From Roridomyces roridus (taxonomy: Eukaryota; Basidiomycota; Agaricomycetes; Agaricales; Mycenaceae), in contig JARKIF010000078.1 in the NCBI GenBank assembly GCA_029378245.1, positions 62,001 to 126,000 on the forward strand: a DNA stretch of 64,000 bases, written 5' to 3'. Position numbers and translations under genes: made by a program. Under the pieces are notes generated by a model. The model was given only the letters and a program-made list of their open reading frames with translations, ran no database searches and had not been told where the DNA came from. Of this stretch, positions 43,411 to 54,771 are shown in pieces (position 1 is the first letter of the stretch; every line of letters begins with the position of its first letter).

Positions 43411-46281
43411 CTACCAATTCATACTGCTCTGCTGCAGAATCGGCGCAGAAATCGCAGCCGCAGCCACGTTCCGCCTCTGGGTCATTCCCGGCGTCCTGCT
43501 GTCATAATTCCCCTCCTCAGGCCGCTCGCCCTGGAAGCCACGCAGTGAGTCCTCTGCGAAATAGAAACTCCTTCTCCGCTGCCCGCCAACGCTGTCCTGG
43601 TCGAATTCACGGCCGTCAGGACGCGCGCCAGCAACATTCGGCGGGTCACTGAGTCGCCGATGAGCAAGTTCCGCGCGCCGCTTCCACGCACGGTACGCCA
43701 AGAAGAGAAGCACGAGAACCGCGATCGCACCAAGTGCAGTCACGACGCCGATGATCGCATCTTGTCGTGTCTTGCTCTGGCTCGTTGCACCCTCCGCCGT
43801 GTTTTGTGAGGATCCGCCACTGCTGCCACCTCCGTTGTTGGTAGAGGCCGGCGCTTGGACGGAATTCAGTGCGAATGCGGAGACAATGTGCGCGGCAAGC
43901 TCCGTCGCGATGGGGTTGTTGACACCCGTGTAAAAGAGCGAGTTCTTAGACCTTAGCGCAAGTTCGAGCTGGTCGACGGCCGATACCGGGTACCAGGCAA
44001 GGAACAGTGTCTGCAATTGATCCTCCGTCGATTCACCCGTGTACGTCGCCGGGACGCGAACTTGCAGAGCGTAAGTGACCACATCGCTCGCTGCACATTT
44101 GTCAGTACACACACAACATCAAAAGGGAAAAAACGCACTGGAGATCCCACCCGCAGTGGCAAGCATGAGAGGCACCATCGCGAACAACTGCGAGCTTGAG
44201 ACGGGGCTCTTAACGACAAAGTCCCAGTCAAGGAATTGATCGAATAGCAGGCTGATGAACGAGGAGTTGCTGCCTGGGTTCTGCCCCGGACCTCCCGGCG
44301 GGTAGATGCGCGAAGGAAGATCTGCGGGTAGCGCCGCCGTCGTAAGGGCCGTCGGGGCAGACGCCGTAAGTGAGATGGTCGTTGTCGCCTCGTCGGGGTT
44401 GGAAAGTGACAAGGCCGTAGTACTACTCAGGGGTGCGAGGGCCAGCGAAGACGCGGTCAGGATGAACGTCAAATCCGAAGCGATCGAGTCAATGACGGTG
44501 GTGCTGCTACTGGCGACAGCGCTCGTCGAGGCACTGCCACTGAAGCTGCCACTGACACTGCTGGAGCTACCGGACGGGCCGGAAGGGAAAGCTGGTATAG
44601 AGGAGCTGGCAACCACAGACGCAGAGTCCGAGCCAGAAACCACCACCGAGCCCGAAGCCGAAACCACGGCCGAGCCCGAAGCCGAGCCCGAAGCCGAAAC
44701 TACAGCCGAGCCCGAAGCCGAAACCACGGCCGAGCCCGAAGCCGAAACCACCACCGAGCCCGACGCCGAAACCGAGCCTGAAACCGAGCTCGGATTGGTT
44801 GGCGGGGCACTATCACTTGCAGATACCGATGCAGACGCGGAAATGATGACTTGAGAGCCACTGGCACTGACAATCTCGCTTTTACTAGCGGAGAAGGTGA
44901 CACTTCCGCTGCTGAGACTGAAAGACGAACTCGGGGGGTTGGTGACAACGGACAGGATGCTGGAAAGCACATTGGACGGTCCACTGTCACTTGCCGATGC
45001 CGAGGTGGGGACACTGGCCGAGGCGGAAGCACTCGAAGGAGGGTTAGTGATGACCGAGAGTACGCTCGAGAGCACATTCGTGTCGCTGGCCGATGCCGAA
45101 GCACTTGTGGGGCTCGACACGATGTCACTTGCAGACGCCGAGGTGACGATGCCACTTGCTGAGGCCGAGGTGGGGCTCGACGCGATGTCACTTGCTGACG
45201 CCGAGGTGGGGGCACTGGCGGAGGCAGAAGCGCTCGTAGGAGGGCTGGTGACGACAGAGAGTATGCTCGAAAGCACATTCGTAACAGTATCACTGGCCGA
45301 TGCCGAAGCGCTCGTGGGGCTCGACGCGATGTCACTTGCTGACGCCGACGTGGGGACACCGGCGGAGGCAGAAGCGCTCGTAGGAGGGCTGGTGACGACA
45401 GAGAGTATGCTCGAAAGCACATTCGTAACAGTATCACTGGCCGAAGCGCTCGTGGGGCTCGACGCGGTGTCACTGGCCGACGTGGGGGCAGAAGCAGAAG
45501 CAGCGTCACTCGTCGATGTGGGCGCAGAGGCAGAAGCAGCGTCACTCGTCGATGTGGGGACAGAGGCAGAAGCCCCGTCTGTGCCGCTGGTGGACGCCGA
45601 GACGGGGGCACTGTCAGTTGACGATTGCGGAGGGCTGGTGATGACAGAGAGGATGCTCGACAGGATGTTGACCGGCGACGACGACGATGCCGCGGCAGAA
45701 CTGCTATCCGTGGGTGATGCAGAGCTGCTGTCCGTGGGCGAAGCAGAGCTACTGTCTGTGGGTGATGCAGAGCTACTGTCCGTGGGTGATGCAGAGTTGC
45801 TATCCGTCGGCGATGCAGAGCTGCTATCCGTGGGTGATGCAGAACTGGCACTGTCCGTCGGCGATGCAGAGCTGCTGTCCGTGGGCGACGCAGAGCTGCT
45901 GTCCGTGGGCGACGCAGAACTGGCACTGTCCGTGGGTGAAGCAGAGCTGGCACTGTCCGTGGGCGAAGCAGAGCTGGTGTCGGTGGCGGACAGGCTCGTG
46001 GACGTAGCCGGGGGAAGAGACACGGATTGGGAGTCCGTGGGGTTGGTCGGAGGGTTGAGCAAAGGACCAACGAGGGGCAGGTTATCGCCCAGATCCCGCT
46101 GAGCGACTGTGCGTGCTGTATTAGTGGCGAGTGCTGGAAAGAGGGAGCCAAGACGCACCCTTCAAACGATACCGTGCCGCCTGAGCCGCGCGACGGACAT
46201 GAGAACGGTTGAGCGAAGAGTCAGCGTGAGCGTTCGTAGAGGCGACAAGGGCGAGGATGAGGAAGAGGGGGTGGAAGAGCA
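43411..46281 (-). CDS. MSB2: MSB2-like signalling mucin, single-pass membrane protein
   Basis: Predicted plasma-membrane sensor upstream of MAP-kinase signalling for invasive growth. The start at the ATG 46281 gives a signal peptide (MLFHPLFLILALVASTNAHA). An intron (about 46117-46160) leads to RTVAQRDLGDNLPLVGPLLN. About 480 residues of Ser/Thr/Pro/Ala-rich repeats follow: (SASPTDSS)n, then a 48-residue unit containing VLSSILSVVTSPP, then GS(A/V)VVSAS repeats. The conserved membrane-near block reads SFISLLFDQFLDWDFVVKSP, SSSQLFAMVPLMLATAGGIS; an intron then leads to VVTYALQVRVPATYTGE, LQTLFLAWYPVSAVDQLELA, LFYTGVNNPIATELAAHIVS. The membrane span is AIIGVVTALGAIAVLVLLFL with a basic stop-transfer YRAWKRR. 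The cytoplasmic tail is about 90 residues (SVGGQRRRSFYFAEDSLRGF, PILQQSSMNW). The block before the span matches the order known from fungal Msb2 proteins; Hkr1-like or other mucins are the alternative. Both strands stay open across the repeats because of the codon composition. Confidence 0.8.
44637..44790 (-). repeat. 24-nt tandem repeats coding GS-VVSAS units
   Basis: Imperfect tandem copies of a 24-nt unit (plus strand core: gagcccgaagccgaaacc) within the mucin gene. On the coding strand they give Ser-Ala-Ser-Gly-Ser-(Ala/Val)-Val-Val. They keep frame throughout. Confidence 0.8.
45172..45453 (-). repeat. 144-nt tandem duplication in the mucin gene
   Basis: Two nearly identical copies of a 144-nt (48-codon) unit: 45172-45315 and 45316-45453, the second lacking six bases near its end. 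Each begins ggggctcgacgcgatgtc on the plus strand. A third, more diverged copy lies at about 44990-45110. The high identity suggests recent duplication by slippage or unequal exchange. Confidence 0.85.
45701..45972 (-). repeat. 24-30-nt tandem repeats coding SASPTDSS
   Basis: About eleven tandem copies of a 24-nt unit, some extended to 30 nt, coding Ser-Ala-Ser-Pro-Thr-Asp-Ser-Ser near the N-terminus of the mucin. Plus-strand core: gatgcagagctgctgtccgt. Confidence 0.85.
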
Positions 46282-47186
46282 TATCGAGTAGAGAGATGTA
46301 GAAGGAGCGTGAGAGCTACTGCAGGGCAGCAGAGGAGGAGGAGAGCCCAATGTGAACGGGGGGAAGAAGAGACTGCTTGAGTTTGATCAGCTGTCACTGG
46401 CACCGTTGTTCGGCCCTTTCGTTTCAGCCAATTCCTCTGTCCTCTGCGTGTTCTGAGAGACTCCCAGTGGTGCAAGTGTACAAGGAACACACGTCCTTCC
46501 CCACGCCGAATGCTTTTTACCACCAAAAAAATCATGGAGGCAGGGTGGGCATCGCATCTCGATTCTCAAATCTATCAAGGGGTGCCGCGATGTCCGTCTC
46601 CCGTCGTCTCAGGAGCAGGCGCGCGACAGCGACTCTGGTTGCTCGCAATCCTCGTTGTTTCTGCGAGAAACTTTTACCGTTCACTACAAATTCCGTCCTA
46701 CGACGAGCTCCACGATCACTGAGCAAAGTCTCCGTTGGCAAATATAACTCTCAAAAAGATGTGCTGCTGCGCCTGCCAAGCATTCCATAGGGGGGCTGAC
46801 CGGTATCTCTGTTTTCACGGACTCGAGTCCCCAAACGTAACGCAACCAGGGTCGGGCCCCGGCGTGAAGTTTGACCTTGAGTTTGAAGATCATGGCCAGC
46901 ATCGACTCTTACGATGGAAAAGAGTTTGACGCAGTCCCTATCCCACTTGATCGCGCATTTACCGATTTTTCCGTCTGCCCGCCCTTGTGCCTGGCAATTT
47001 TATTCATTTATCAAGCAGCAATCGCCGTCCTTTGCTTGGCCGCGTAAAACTGCGCGCTCTAGGAGCGATTGTAATTGCCTTTAACAAGGTACTTCCTCAA
47101 TGTTAGTATTTTACAAGCGTGTATCAGTCCAATGCTATGATACAACTACGATGCACACACGGTGCTTTTTGAGTAAATGAGTGGGG
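46282..47186. other. Intergenic region, MSB2 promoter / ILV2 3' flank
   Basis: About 900 bp. Short open frames on both strands without family resemblance. It should hold a long MSB2 promoter and leader and the ILV2 terminator. No RNA gene recognised. Confidence 0.5.
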
Positions 47187-49268
47187 TCATGACTTGCTAC
47201 GCAAAGACGGATGCAGAATGTACTCGTGCAACGCTTTACCAGCAGCCACCATCGGGAACACATGCTCATTCGGCTCCACGAGACACTCCATAAGCACGGG
47301 CTTGTTGTTGTCGTACGCCAAGAACTCGGCCATCTTGGCGGGCAGCTCATCAGCAGTCGCGCATCGAATGGCGTGGACACCCATCGCCCGGGCGAGGGCG
47401 ACAAAGTCGGGGTTCGTCATCCTCGTGTGCGAGTAGCGGGCGCCATAGAAGAGGTCTATTCAACGGTTCATATCGGTAATCAGAATGCTGGAAATGGGAC
47501 CCACCCTGCCATTGAAGCACCATGCCCTGGAATTCGTTGTTGAGCACGAGAACCTTGACACCAATATTGTATTGTGAAGCGGTGGCCAGCTCCATGGCGG
47601 TCATGCTGAACGAAGCATCGCCGTCAACGTCAACGACAATCTTCTCCGGTGCAGCCACCTTGGCGCCAATCGCCGCAGGCAGCCCAAAGCCCATCGTCTG
47701 AGGAGGAATTAGCAAAGCACTTTCAAATCTAGAACAAAAGCACTTACACCCAGTCCACCCGAACTGACAATCGACTGGGGGTGCGTCCACCGGTAGAATT
47801 GCGCAGCCCACATTTGATGTTGCCCAACACCAGTAGCGACCACGACATCCTTCTTACGATCCCGGGTTTGCTCGTCCAGCGCTTGAATGACCTCTTGCGG
47901 CTTCATCAACGCTCCCTTCTCGCTCGGCGTGAACGTGAACGGATAGTCCTTTTTCCACCCTGCGATATCCGCAAACCACCTCTGACGAGGGGCAGACCGA
48001 ACATGCGGCACGAGAGCAGCCATGTTTTGCACGACATCGCCGAGAACGGGAATCGTCGCCTGGACGACCTTGTTCACGTTCTTGGGCTGGATCTCGAAAT
48101 GAATGATTCCACCGCGACCCTGAGCAGCTGCTGCGCGCGCCTCGGGGGCAAACGTAGGGAGCGTGCCCGTAACACGATCATCGAACCGCGCACCAAACGC
48201 GATGATGACATCTGCCTGTTGCATGGCCAAGTTGGCGTAAGCAGAGCCGTGCATGCCCAACATGTGCAAACTCTTGTCGTTGGTCTCGTCAAATGCGCCG
48301 AGACCCTGGAGAGTCGTGCAAACGGGAATGTTGCCCTGCTCTGCGAGCTGAGCGAGCAGCAAGGGACCACGGGGAGACGAGAGAACACCGGCGCCGGCAA
48401 AGATGACGGGACGCTGAGCCTGGTTGATGAGCTCAGCGGCTTGGTGGATGAGGGCAGGGTCGGTCGGCGGCTCGGGAAGGGCAAGAGGGTTTGACGGCAG
48501 ACCGAGGGCAGCGTGACCGGGGGTGGTTTGTTTGAAGGGTAGCGCAGCACGAAGGATGCCGGCGGTGACGTCCTTGGGGAGATCCACAAGCACGGGACCT
48601 GGACGACCAGAGGTTGCGATTTTGAAGGCCTCGTTTATGCGACGAGGGAGCTCTGCAATGTCCTTTACCATGACATTCCATTTGGTGCAGCTGCGCGAGA
48701 TTCCAACGATATCGGCTTCTTGGAAAGCGTCGGATCCGATAGCCGATGTCGCAACCTGGCCCGAAAATACGACGAGCGGGATACCGTCGGACAGAGCGTC
48801 CTGCATTGGAGTAATGACGTTCGTTGCGCCAGGACCGGAAGTAACGAGTACAACGCCAGGTTTGCCGGAGACACGAGCATAGCCCTCTGCCATGTGGCCC
48901 GCACCCTGCTCGTGTCGAGGAAGCACAAAGTCAAAGTGGGGCGAGTTGTAGATGGCGTCGAACACGGGCAGGATCGCGCCGCCAGGGTAGCCAAAGATGT
49001 GCTTGACGTCGTGTCGCAGCATCATCTCGTGGAAAATCTCTCCGCCGGTGAGGCCCACGAAAGAATGGTCCAGGAGTTCATTGGGAGGGGGACCATAATT
49101 CTGAGGTGCTGGAGTTGGAGCTGCAGTTCCCTGCGGTACCTGTTGAAAGCCAGGAGACGCTACAGGCCGAACGGGTGGGGCCGGGCTGGCGCCAACGGTG
49201 GAAGAGCGCGAGATGCTGCGAAGAGCAATGCGCGAGGGCCGCAGACCAGGCCTTGGTCTCAACAACAT
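47187..49268 (-). CDS. ILV2: Acetolactate synthase catalytic subunit, mitochondrial
   Basis: Thiamine-diphosphate enzyme making acetolactate and acetohydroxybutyrate in branched-chain amino acid synthesis. The ATG at 49268 ([20 protein letters not shown]) gives an Arg/Ser-rich mitochondrial presequence, then a Pro/Ala linker. The catalytic core begins [20 protein letters not shown] and [14 protein letters not shown]. Next are [20 protein letters not shown] (active-site Glu), [83 protein letters not shown] and [14 protein letters not shown]. The ThDP motif [22 protein letters not shown] follows, with the end [11 protein letters not shown]. Two introns lie in the 3' part (about 47700-47745 and 47440-47505). 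The presequence and full length are as expected for fungal Ilv2. Confidence 0.95.
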
Positions 49269-49394
49269 GGTGGAACAGAGCAAGGAGTGAGTCAAATGTG
49301 AAAAGTCACGCGAGCGAGTCAGATTGGAGAGACATAACGGAAAGTTGTAAAGAAGACATTCGATTAAGTAAATAAAAGGGTGGGGGTAACAGTC

Positions 49395-50193
49395 CTACAA
49401 GACGAGGCACTTGCCGTGGCCGCCAGATTTGGGGCGCTTGTTGGAAAGGAGTGCCGCCCGGGTGGCATACTGGAACACCTCCTTGACGCCCTCGCCCGAC
49501 TTGGCAGAACACTCCAAGTAACTGCGAGCGCCAATCTTCTGGGCGACAGCCATGCCCTGAAAACAGATTGAGATGGGGGAAGGAACAGAGAAGGAAGAGA
49601 AAGACGGACCTCCTCGGGTGTCACGGGTCTCTGGCTCGTCTTCCGCAGCTCCTCAATGACACGGGGATCCCGACGCAGGTCCTTCTTGCAACCGACGAGA
49701 ATGATAGGAAGACCGGCACAGAAGTGCATGACTTCGGAAATCCACTATTACATGTCGTTGTCAGGGACGGCATTGAACGTCATGCAACCGACGACGGACC
49801 TTCTCCTGCACGTTATCGAGAGAGTCGGGGCTGTCGACGGCAAAGCAGATGAGGATGACGTGCGAGTCGGGGTATGAGAGCGGACGAAGACGGTCGTAGT
49901 CCTCTTGGCCAGCCGTATCCCACAAGGCGAGCTCAACATGCTTGCCGTCGACCTCGACGTCGGCGACGTAGTTCTCGAAGACGGTGGGGACGTAGACCTG
50001 TACACTCTTATCAGCGGACTGCAGCAGGCTGGGGAGGAAGAGGGGTACCTCGGGGAAGGTGCCCTTGGAAAAGACGATCAAGAGACAGGTCTGGAGCAAG
50101 GTGAGCACGCTGCTGGGCGGAAACAAGGACAATACAGACCTTTCCGCAAGCACCGTCGCCGACGATAACGAGCTTTCTCCTGATTTCAGACAT
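49395..50193 (-). CDS. RHO1: Rho1 small GTPase
   Basis: Rho-family GTPase controlling glucan synthase, actin polarity and cell-wall integrity signalling. The start is the ATG at 50193 ([18 protein letters not shown]); an intron splits the P-loop before [15 protein letters not shown] second intron precedes [20 protein letters not shown] (effector loop). Then [20 protein letters not shown] (switch II), [80 protein letters not shown] and a basic end before CLVL. CLVL is a CaaX box with Leu at the end, expected to be geranylgeranylated. Five exons or so, about 194 residues. In a fungus that also has an MSB2-like sensor 4 kb away this links to wall signalling, but the neighbourhood is probably chance. 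Confidence 0.95.
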
Positions 50194-50553
50194 GGATGTA
50201 GGGTGTTGGGTAGAATGGCGTGGTCACCGTCAAAGGAGCTGTGTGTCTTTGCACGTGACAGGTCTGTGCACAATATCCATTCAATTCTCTCTCAAATTTC
50301 ATTTTTATGGCGATAAGCATGCACAGCCAGAAGACGGCGAACAATTGACGCTGGCATTTCCTGCGGGTTTCATCCAACGCCGACAACGCCTGGCGCGAGA
50401 CAGTAGAACAGGCGGAACATCGGAAATGCCATATCACTCTTTTACGTGCACTCCGGCGGGAACCAGAGAGTAACTACCTCCTGCGCAGTAGAGCCATCGT
50501 CGTCGTTGTCGCTAGTAAATACATGATTTGGTATCACATCATTCTGCACTTTC
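50194..50553. promoter_or_regulatory. Divergent promoter, RHO1 / SWA2
   Basis: 360 bp between two divergent starts. No specific binding site recognised. Confidence 0.5.
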
Positions 50554-53112
50554 ATGTCCGACTCCTTCGCCGACCTATGGAACTCGAGCGTTCCCTCTAA
50601 ACCGGCTCCCCAAAAGCTCGGTACTCCATCTCCCCAGCCCACGTCGCGTCGGCCACAAAACGACGTCTTCTCGCTACTTTCCTCGTCATCTACACCAACT
50701 AGTTCGCGTCCCATCACTCCCAGCGCGAGGCCCGCAGCGACTCAGAAGCCGGTATCTACAGGCGGCGGCGATGCTTTCAGTAGTCTTCTCGGTGGCACCT
50801 TGGGTTCAAATGGAAACGGGATGGCAAATATGACCATGGCGGAACGCGCCAGGCAGGCAGAGGCAGAGCGCCAACGCAAGATGAATGCACCCCAACCAGC
50901 CTCAACCACGCCCTCCGCGTGGGCTGGCCTCGATTCTCTTGCCTCGGGACCGAGCGCGACGAGTTTGAAGGACGAATGGGCCTTTGGATCAGCTGCTCCT
51001 GCTCCCGCGCAGAAGCCGACCGTTTTGGACGCGGAGGATGACTGGGGATTGGGGCTGGGTTCCACGTCGCATAACGCGATACCAGCTCAGCCACCCAAGG
51101 CTCAGGCGCTCTGGGATCAACTCGATGATTTCACGTCCGCAAAACCATCTCCGCCAGCACGATACGCCTCCCCCAGCGCCGATTTTGACTTTGGCAATCG
51201 GGAAAATGAAACGGATGATTTCGATTTACTGGGCGATCTAGGCAAACCCGTGTCTTCCAAACGCGTATGTATTATAATATACATCCTTCCCTCTGTTTAA
51301 TCAATATGCAGCCTTCACCTCCGCCTGTTCGAGAGACGGCAGAACTCCCCGCTCGAAGAAGGCCTCAGCAGAGATCTTCCTCTCCGCCTCCCCACATCCT
51401 TGGCCAACTCATCGAAATGGGATTCTCAGTACCCCAGTCGCGTGCTGCTTTGGACCAAGTCTACAACGACGGTGACTGGGATGTCCAAGCCGCGATCGAC
51501 AGTCTGCTGGCTTCTACGGGTGGTGCGGAGGGCAGCTCCCGTCAGCCCACACCTCCGACTGCACCTTCCCCTCCGCCACGAAGGAGACCTGTTGATCCGG
51601 ATCTGCGAAGAGGGTCACCACAGCCCCAACGACCGCCGCCTCCAGAGCGAACGTCGTCCATGCAGAACGATCTCTTGGCGCGTACCTCTGAAATTGGATT
51701 GAGCCTTTTCAAGAACGCCGAACGCGCCTGGCTGCAAGGCAAGGAAAAGGTGCAAAAGGTTTATGAGCAGCAGATAATAGGCGGGGAGGAGGCGGCGAAA
51801 GCTCCCAGCGGCAGGCCCAAGTGGTGGCAGGAACCGGAGGATGCGGGTCCTGGTCCCAGCGCTGGCCGACGACGAGATGATTCGCAGCAGCTATTCAAAG
51901 ATGATGCTGCACACAAACAAGATGATGGCTGGGGTGATCCATCTGCGGGCCGGTGGGACGAAGAAGAGCAAGAGCCAGTCCCGAAAGCACGGAAAGTACC
52001 TCCTGCTCCGCAACCGACAACGGGCGACCTCTTTTCCGATAGTGGTCCCAAAAAGCCATATCGGTCGCCATTTCGACATGGGAGTGGGCGCTCGCCTGCG
52101 TCTGCACCAGCGACTGCAGTTGCGGTGCCGCCACCTGCAGCAACTCACCCTCCACGGCCACATGTGCCTGTTTCTGCTTCGGCGCTTCAGACGTCTCGCG
52201 CGCATGCTGCCACGGCGCAGGAGAAGGTTGCGCTTGGTCAGTATGGCGAGGCGCTTTCGGCTTACACGCGTGCAGTCGATGCGTTGCCTGAAGGTCACGT
52301 CCTCCGTGTGCCGTTGCTTAGCCTGCGTTCAATCGCAAGGCTCAAGGAGGGAGATTTCCGGGGCGTTGAACAGGATGTCGAAGATTTGGAGGGGATTTGC
52401 ACGTTTGGTGGACGATCGTTTGGGGTGGAGACTGTTGTTGCGGAGGGTGTTAATATCGATATGGGTGCTGCGGTTGTGGACGGATGGAAGCGGCGTGGGG
52501 AAGCGAGGGAGGGACGGGAGAAGTGGGAAGAGGCGGGCAGAGACTGGGAGAGAGTTGCCGGTGCTGCGTGGGCAAAGCAGACAGATCGGGATGAGGCTGT
52601 GCGAGGGGCGGGTCGTTGTCGGAAGATGGCTGCACCTGCGCCGGCCAAGGCTCCTCCACCCAAACCGAAATCAGCCCAAGCGAGGCCAGCGGTTGTGCAA
52701 TCTGGCGAGGCGGTGGCCAAGGTACGGCAGGCTACCAACGCGCAGGAGGAGGAGGACCTTGCAAAGCACCAGCTGAAGGATGTCGTGGATGGCAAACTGA
52801 TGGCATGGAAAGGCGGCAAGGAGGCGAATATCAGGGCTTTGCTGGCGAACCTTGATACTATTCTTTGGCCTGAGCTTGGGCTCCAGGTGAGCGGGATGAA
52901 GGATCTGGTGACGCCTAGCCAGGTGAAAATCCGGTATGTCAAGGCGATTGCAAAGCTTCATCCTGACAAGGTGAGAGAGAGCATGAGAAGAAGGCGTTGG
53001 CTAACACTTTCGACAGCTCAATGCCAATAATTCGACGCTGGAGCAGCGCATGGTTGCGAATGGGGTTTTCGGGGCGCTGAACGAGGCATGGAATGTCCAT
53101 TTGAATAAATAG
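50554..53112 (+). CDS. SWA2: Auxilin-like J-protein Swa2 (UBA, TPR, J domain)
   Basis: Clathrin uncoating co-chaperone that recruits Hsp70 to coated vesicles. Exons 50554-51264, 51312-52970 and 53017-53112 give 821 residues, all junctions in frame. The N-terminal 240 residues are disordered, with DLWNSS, DAFSSLLGG and FDLLGDL acidic motifs like clathrin and adaptor boxes. A UBA domain follows (PHILGQLIEMGFSVPQSRAA, LDQVYNDGDWDVQAAIDSLL). The middle is Pro-rich, then comes a TPR-like region (AQEKVALGQYGEALSAYTRA, VPLLSLRSIARLKEGDFRGV). The J domain closes the protein (ANIRALLANLDTILWPELGL, TPSQVKIRYVKAIAKLHPDK, with the HPD triad). It ends VFGALNEAWNVHLNK. The domain order is exactly that of yeast Swa2, longer because of the linkers. 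Confidence 0.92.
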
Positions 53113-53241
53113 ATAGAGGACAGTATAAATTATATGCCGCGACGCGTCGAGTGGTTCTCACGTGGCTGTGAAAATTTTGGCTTCTGCGAATTTCGGCGTT
53201 CATTCTATTCCTCTTCCTCTCCGCATTTTTCTCTAAACTCC

Positions 53242-53720
53242 ATGGTCCGTGGCGGCGCTGCATTATCCTTCGGCACGCTGAGGTTTGTTTCAGGCCGCCC
53301 AAGCTACGTTCAAGTCGATCAAGTCTTTGGTCCCGCTGCTCGACCGCGTCTTGGTGCAGCGCTTCAAGGCCGAGACTGTGCGGAACGACATTCTCTGCAT
53401 TCGACTCTTTGCTAAAGTACCTTAGAAAACCGCCACGGGAATCTTCTTGCCCAACTCTGCGACGTCGAGCCCGCTGCCCGAGGCGACCGTCATTGCCGTG
53501 GGCCCGGGTGCACCGAACAAGGACGGCGTGGTTGTGCCGACGACGGTCCAGGCTGGGGACCGCGTGCTGTTACCAGGCTGGGGAGGCAACTCGATCAAGG
53601 TCGGGGAGGATGTGCGTCGTTGTGATTTTTTCATCCCGAGTCGTTTTCTTGACACGTTTTTGCTTGCAGGAGTACTTTTTGTTCAAGGACTCGGAGATTC
53701 TGGCCAAGATCCAGGAGTGA
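53242..53720 (+). CDS. HSP10: Mitochondrial chaperonin 10 (Hsp10, GroES)
   Basis: Co-chaperonin that caps Hsp60 in the mitochondrial matrix. Exons 53242-53244, 53294-53377, 53426-53611 and 53670-53720 give 107 residues, the expected size. The first coding exon is the ATG alone, followed by a GTCCGT donor. Splicing gives MAAQATFKSIKSLVPLLDRV, LVQRFKAETKTATGIFLPNS, EATVIAVGPGAPNKDGVVVP, DRVLLPGWGGNSIKVGEDEY, FLFKDSEILAKIQE. The mobile loop (TKTATGIFLP) contacting Hsp60 is intact. The unspliced reading from the same ATG (VRGGAALSF..) cannot reach the second exon in frame. It converges on SDH4, another mitochondrial gene, 133 bp away. Confidence 0.93.
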
Positions 53721-53853
53721 GGGACTAAAAGCCGTTCTACGTCGGCACTGTTATACTACTGCGCATACCATCTAACTCTTTCGTCTTACAATTTAATGCA
53801 TCCCAACTCTCGAAAAATCCAGATTTCTCATTGAATACATCTACAGGCATAAG

Positions 53854-54513
53854 TTATGCACTCCAGACCTTGGTGATGAGTTCGGTAAGACCTGAATCAT
53901 AGCTGATTGGACGGAGAGAACCGGTAAGAGTGTTGACACGCACCGATATCGTTCGTGTTGAACTGGTACACTCCAATGAGAACACCGACGGTGGCAGAGC
54001 GCAGCGTCCAGGTGGCGACGTGGCCAAGGACGGGGAATTTGCGGGGATGCAGGTAGTCGACGAGCATCGCGTCAAACTGCGTGGATTGGGTTACAAACGA
54101 TGTAAAGTAGCGTGGTAGAGAGCGTAGACGTACGCCCATATGACTGTGCACGATGAGACTGACTCCAAGAAGGCCGTCGAGTACCGGGTGCACGCTCGGA
54201 GAGGTGGCGAATGCGGCACCGGTAAGCGGAATGAGGGAGGCGGAGAGGAGACGCTCAAAAGACCAGTGGTGCGAGCCGTGCATTCTGGAAGGAGTGGGAA
54301 AGTCGGTGGGGTCGTTCACCGTTCCCTTGTAGATAGCTGGGCAGTAAATGTTCAGGCTATAGCAGGTAGTTGTGTTGACGACGCACGACCACCAGGGACA
54401 TAGAGAGCATCGGACTGGGTTGTCGCGAAGCGGGTAGAGACCAAGGATTTTGCAAAGATGGGAGAACGGCGAGCGAGGGTGTGCCTGCTGGAGGTGGCGA
54501 GGAGGGAGGCCAT
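53854..54513 (-). CDS. SDH4: Succinate dehydrogenase membrane anchor subunit (CybS)
   Basis: Small membrane subunit of complex II. The ATG at 54513 gives MASLLATSSRHTLARRSPIF, a mitochondrial presequence. After an intron comes KGTVNDPTDFPTPSRMHGSH, then HWSFERLLSASLIPLTGAAF, PSVHPVLDGLLGVSLIVHSH (His probably a heme ligand), MG / FDAMLVDYLHPRKFPVLGHV, TWTLRSATVGVLIGVYQFNT and NDIG / LTELITKVWSA. Three membrane spans fit. The SH.SFERLLSA, HSHxGFD, DY and FNTNDIGLTE motifs are diagnostic of Sdh4/CybS. Three short introns. The start is 258 bp from that of the divergent transcription-factor gene. Confidence 0.92.
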
Positions 54514-54771
54514 GGTCGTTCGTCTCACGTAATCACCTGGAATATCACGTTCAACTTTCTGATTGAAATGAGAAAAGAAACTGACTGCGAGAATTAAATA
54601 TTGAACCTCTTCGTGGCCTTTGAAAGCACTTCGAGCAAAGGTCGGAGCCTGGTCAGAGAGCAGAGGAATACGGCCGAGGGAAGCCGGAGAATCTGGAGAA
54701 TGATGCATCTGATCGCCGTTAGAGGATCGTCTGTGCGGTTACTATGAGAGCTTGTTCCAACTTGAGCGAGA
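54514..54771. promoter_or_regulatory. Divergent promoter, SDH4 / Zn2Cys6 factor
   Basis: 258 bp between two divergent starts. No motif recognised. Confidence 0.4.

Noticed and set aside
44600..46000. Regular short repeats that could suggest a CRISPR-like or satellite array
   Set aside because: Units are multiples of three, contiguous without unique spacers, and keep an open frame within a secreted protein gene.
44897..46102. Long plus-strand open frame (about 400 codons) opposite the mucin, and another long minus-strand frame over the same repeats
   Set aside because: They arise because the Ser/Ala/Thr-rich repeats lack stops in several frames. Products are simple shadows of the repeat with no domain.
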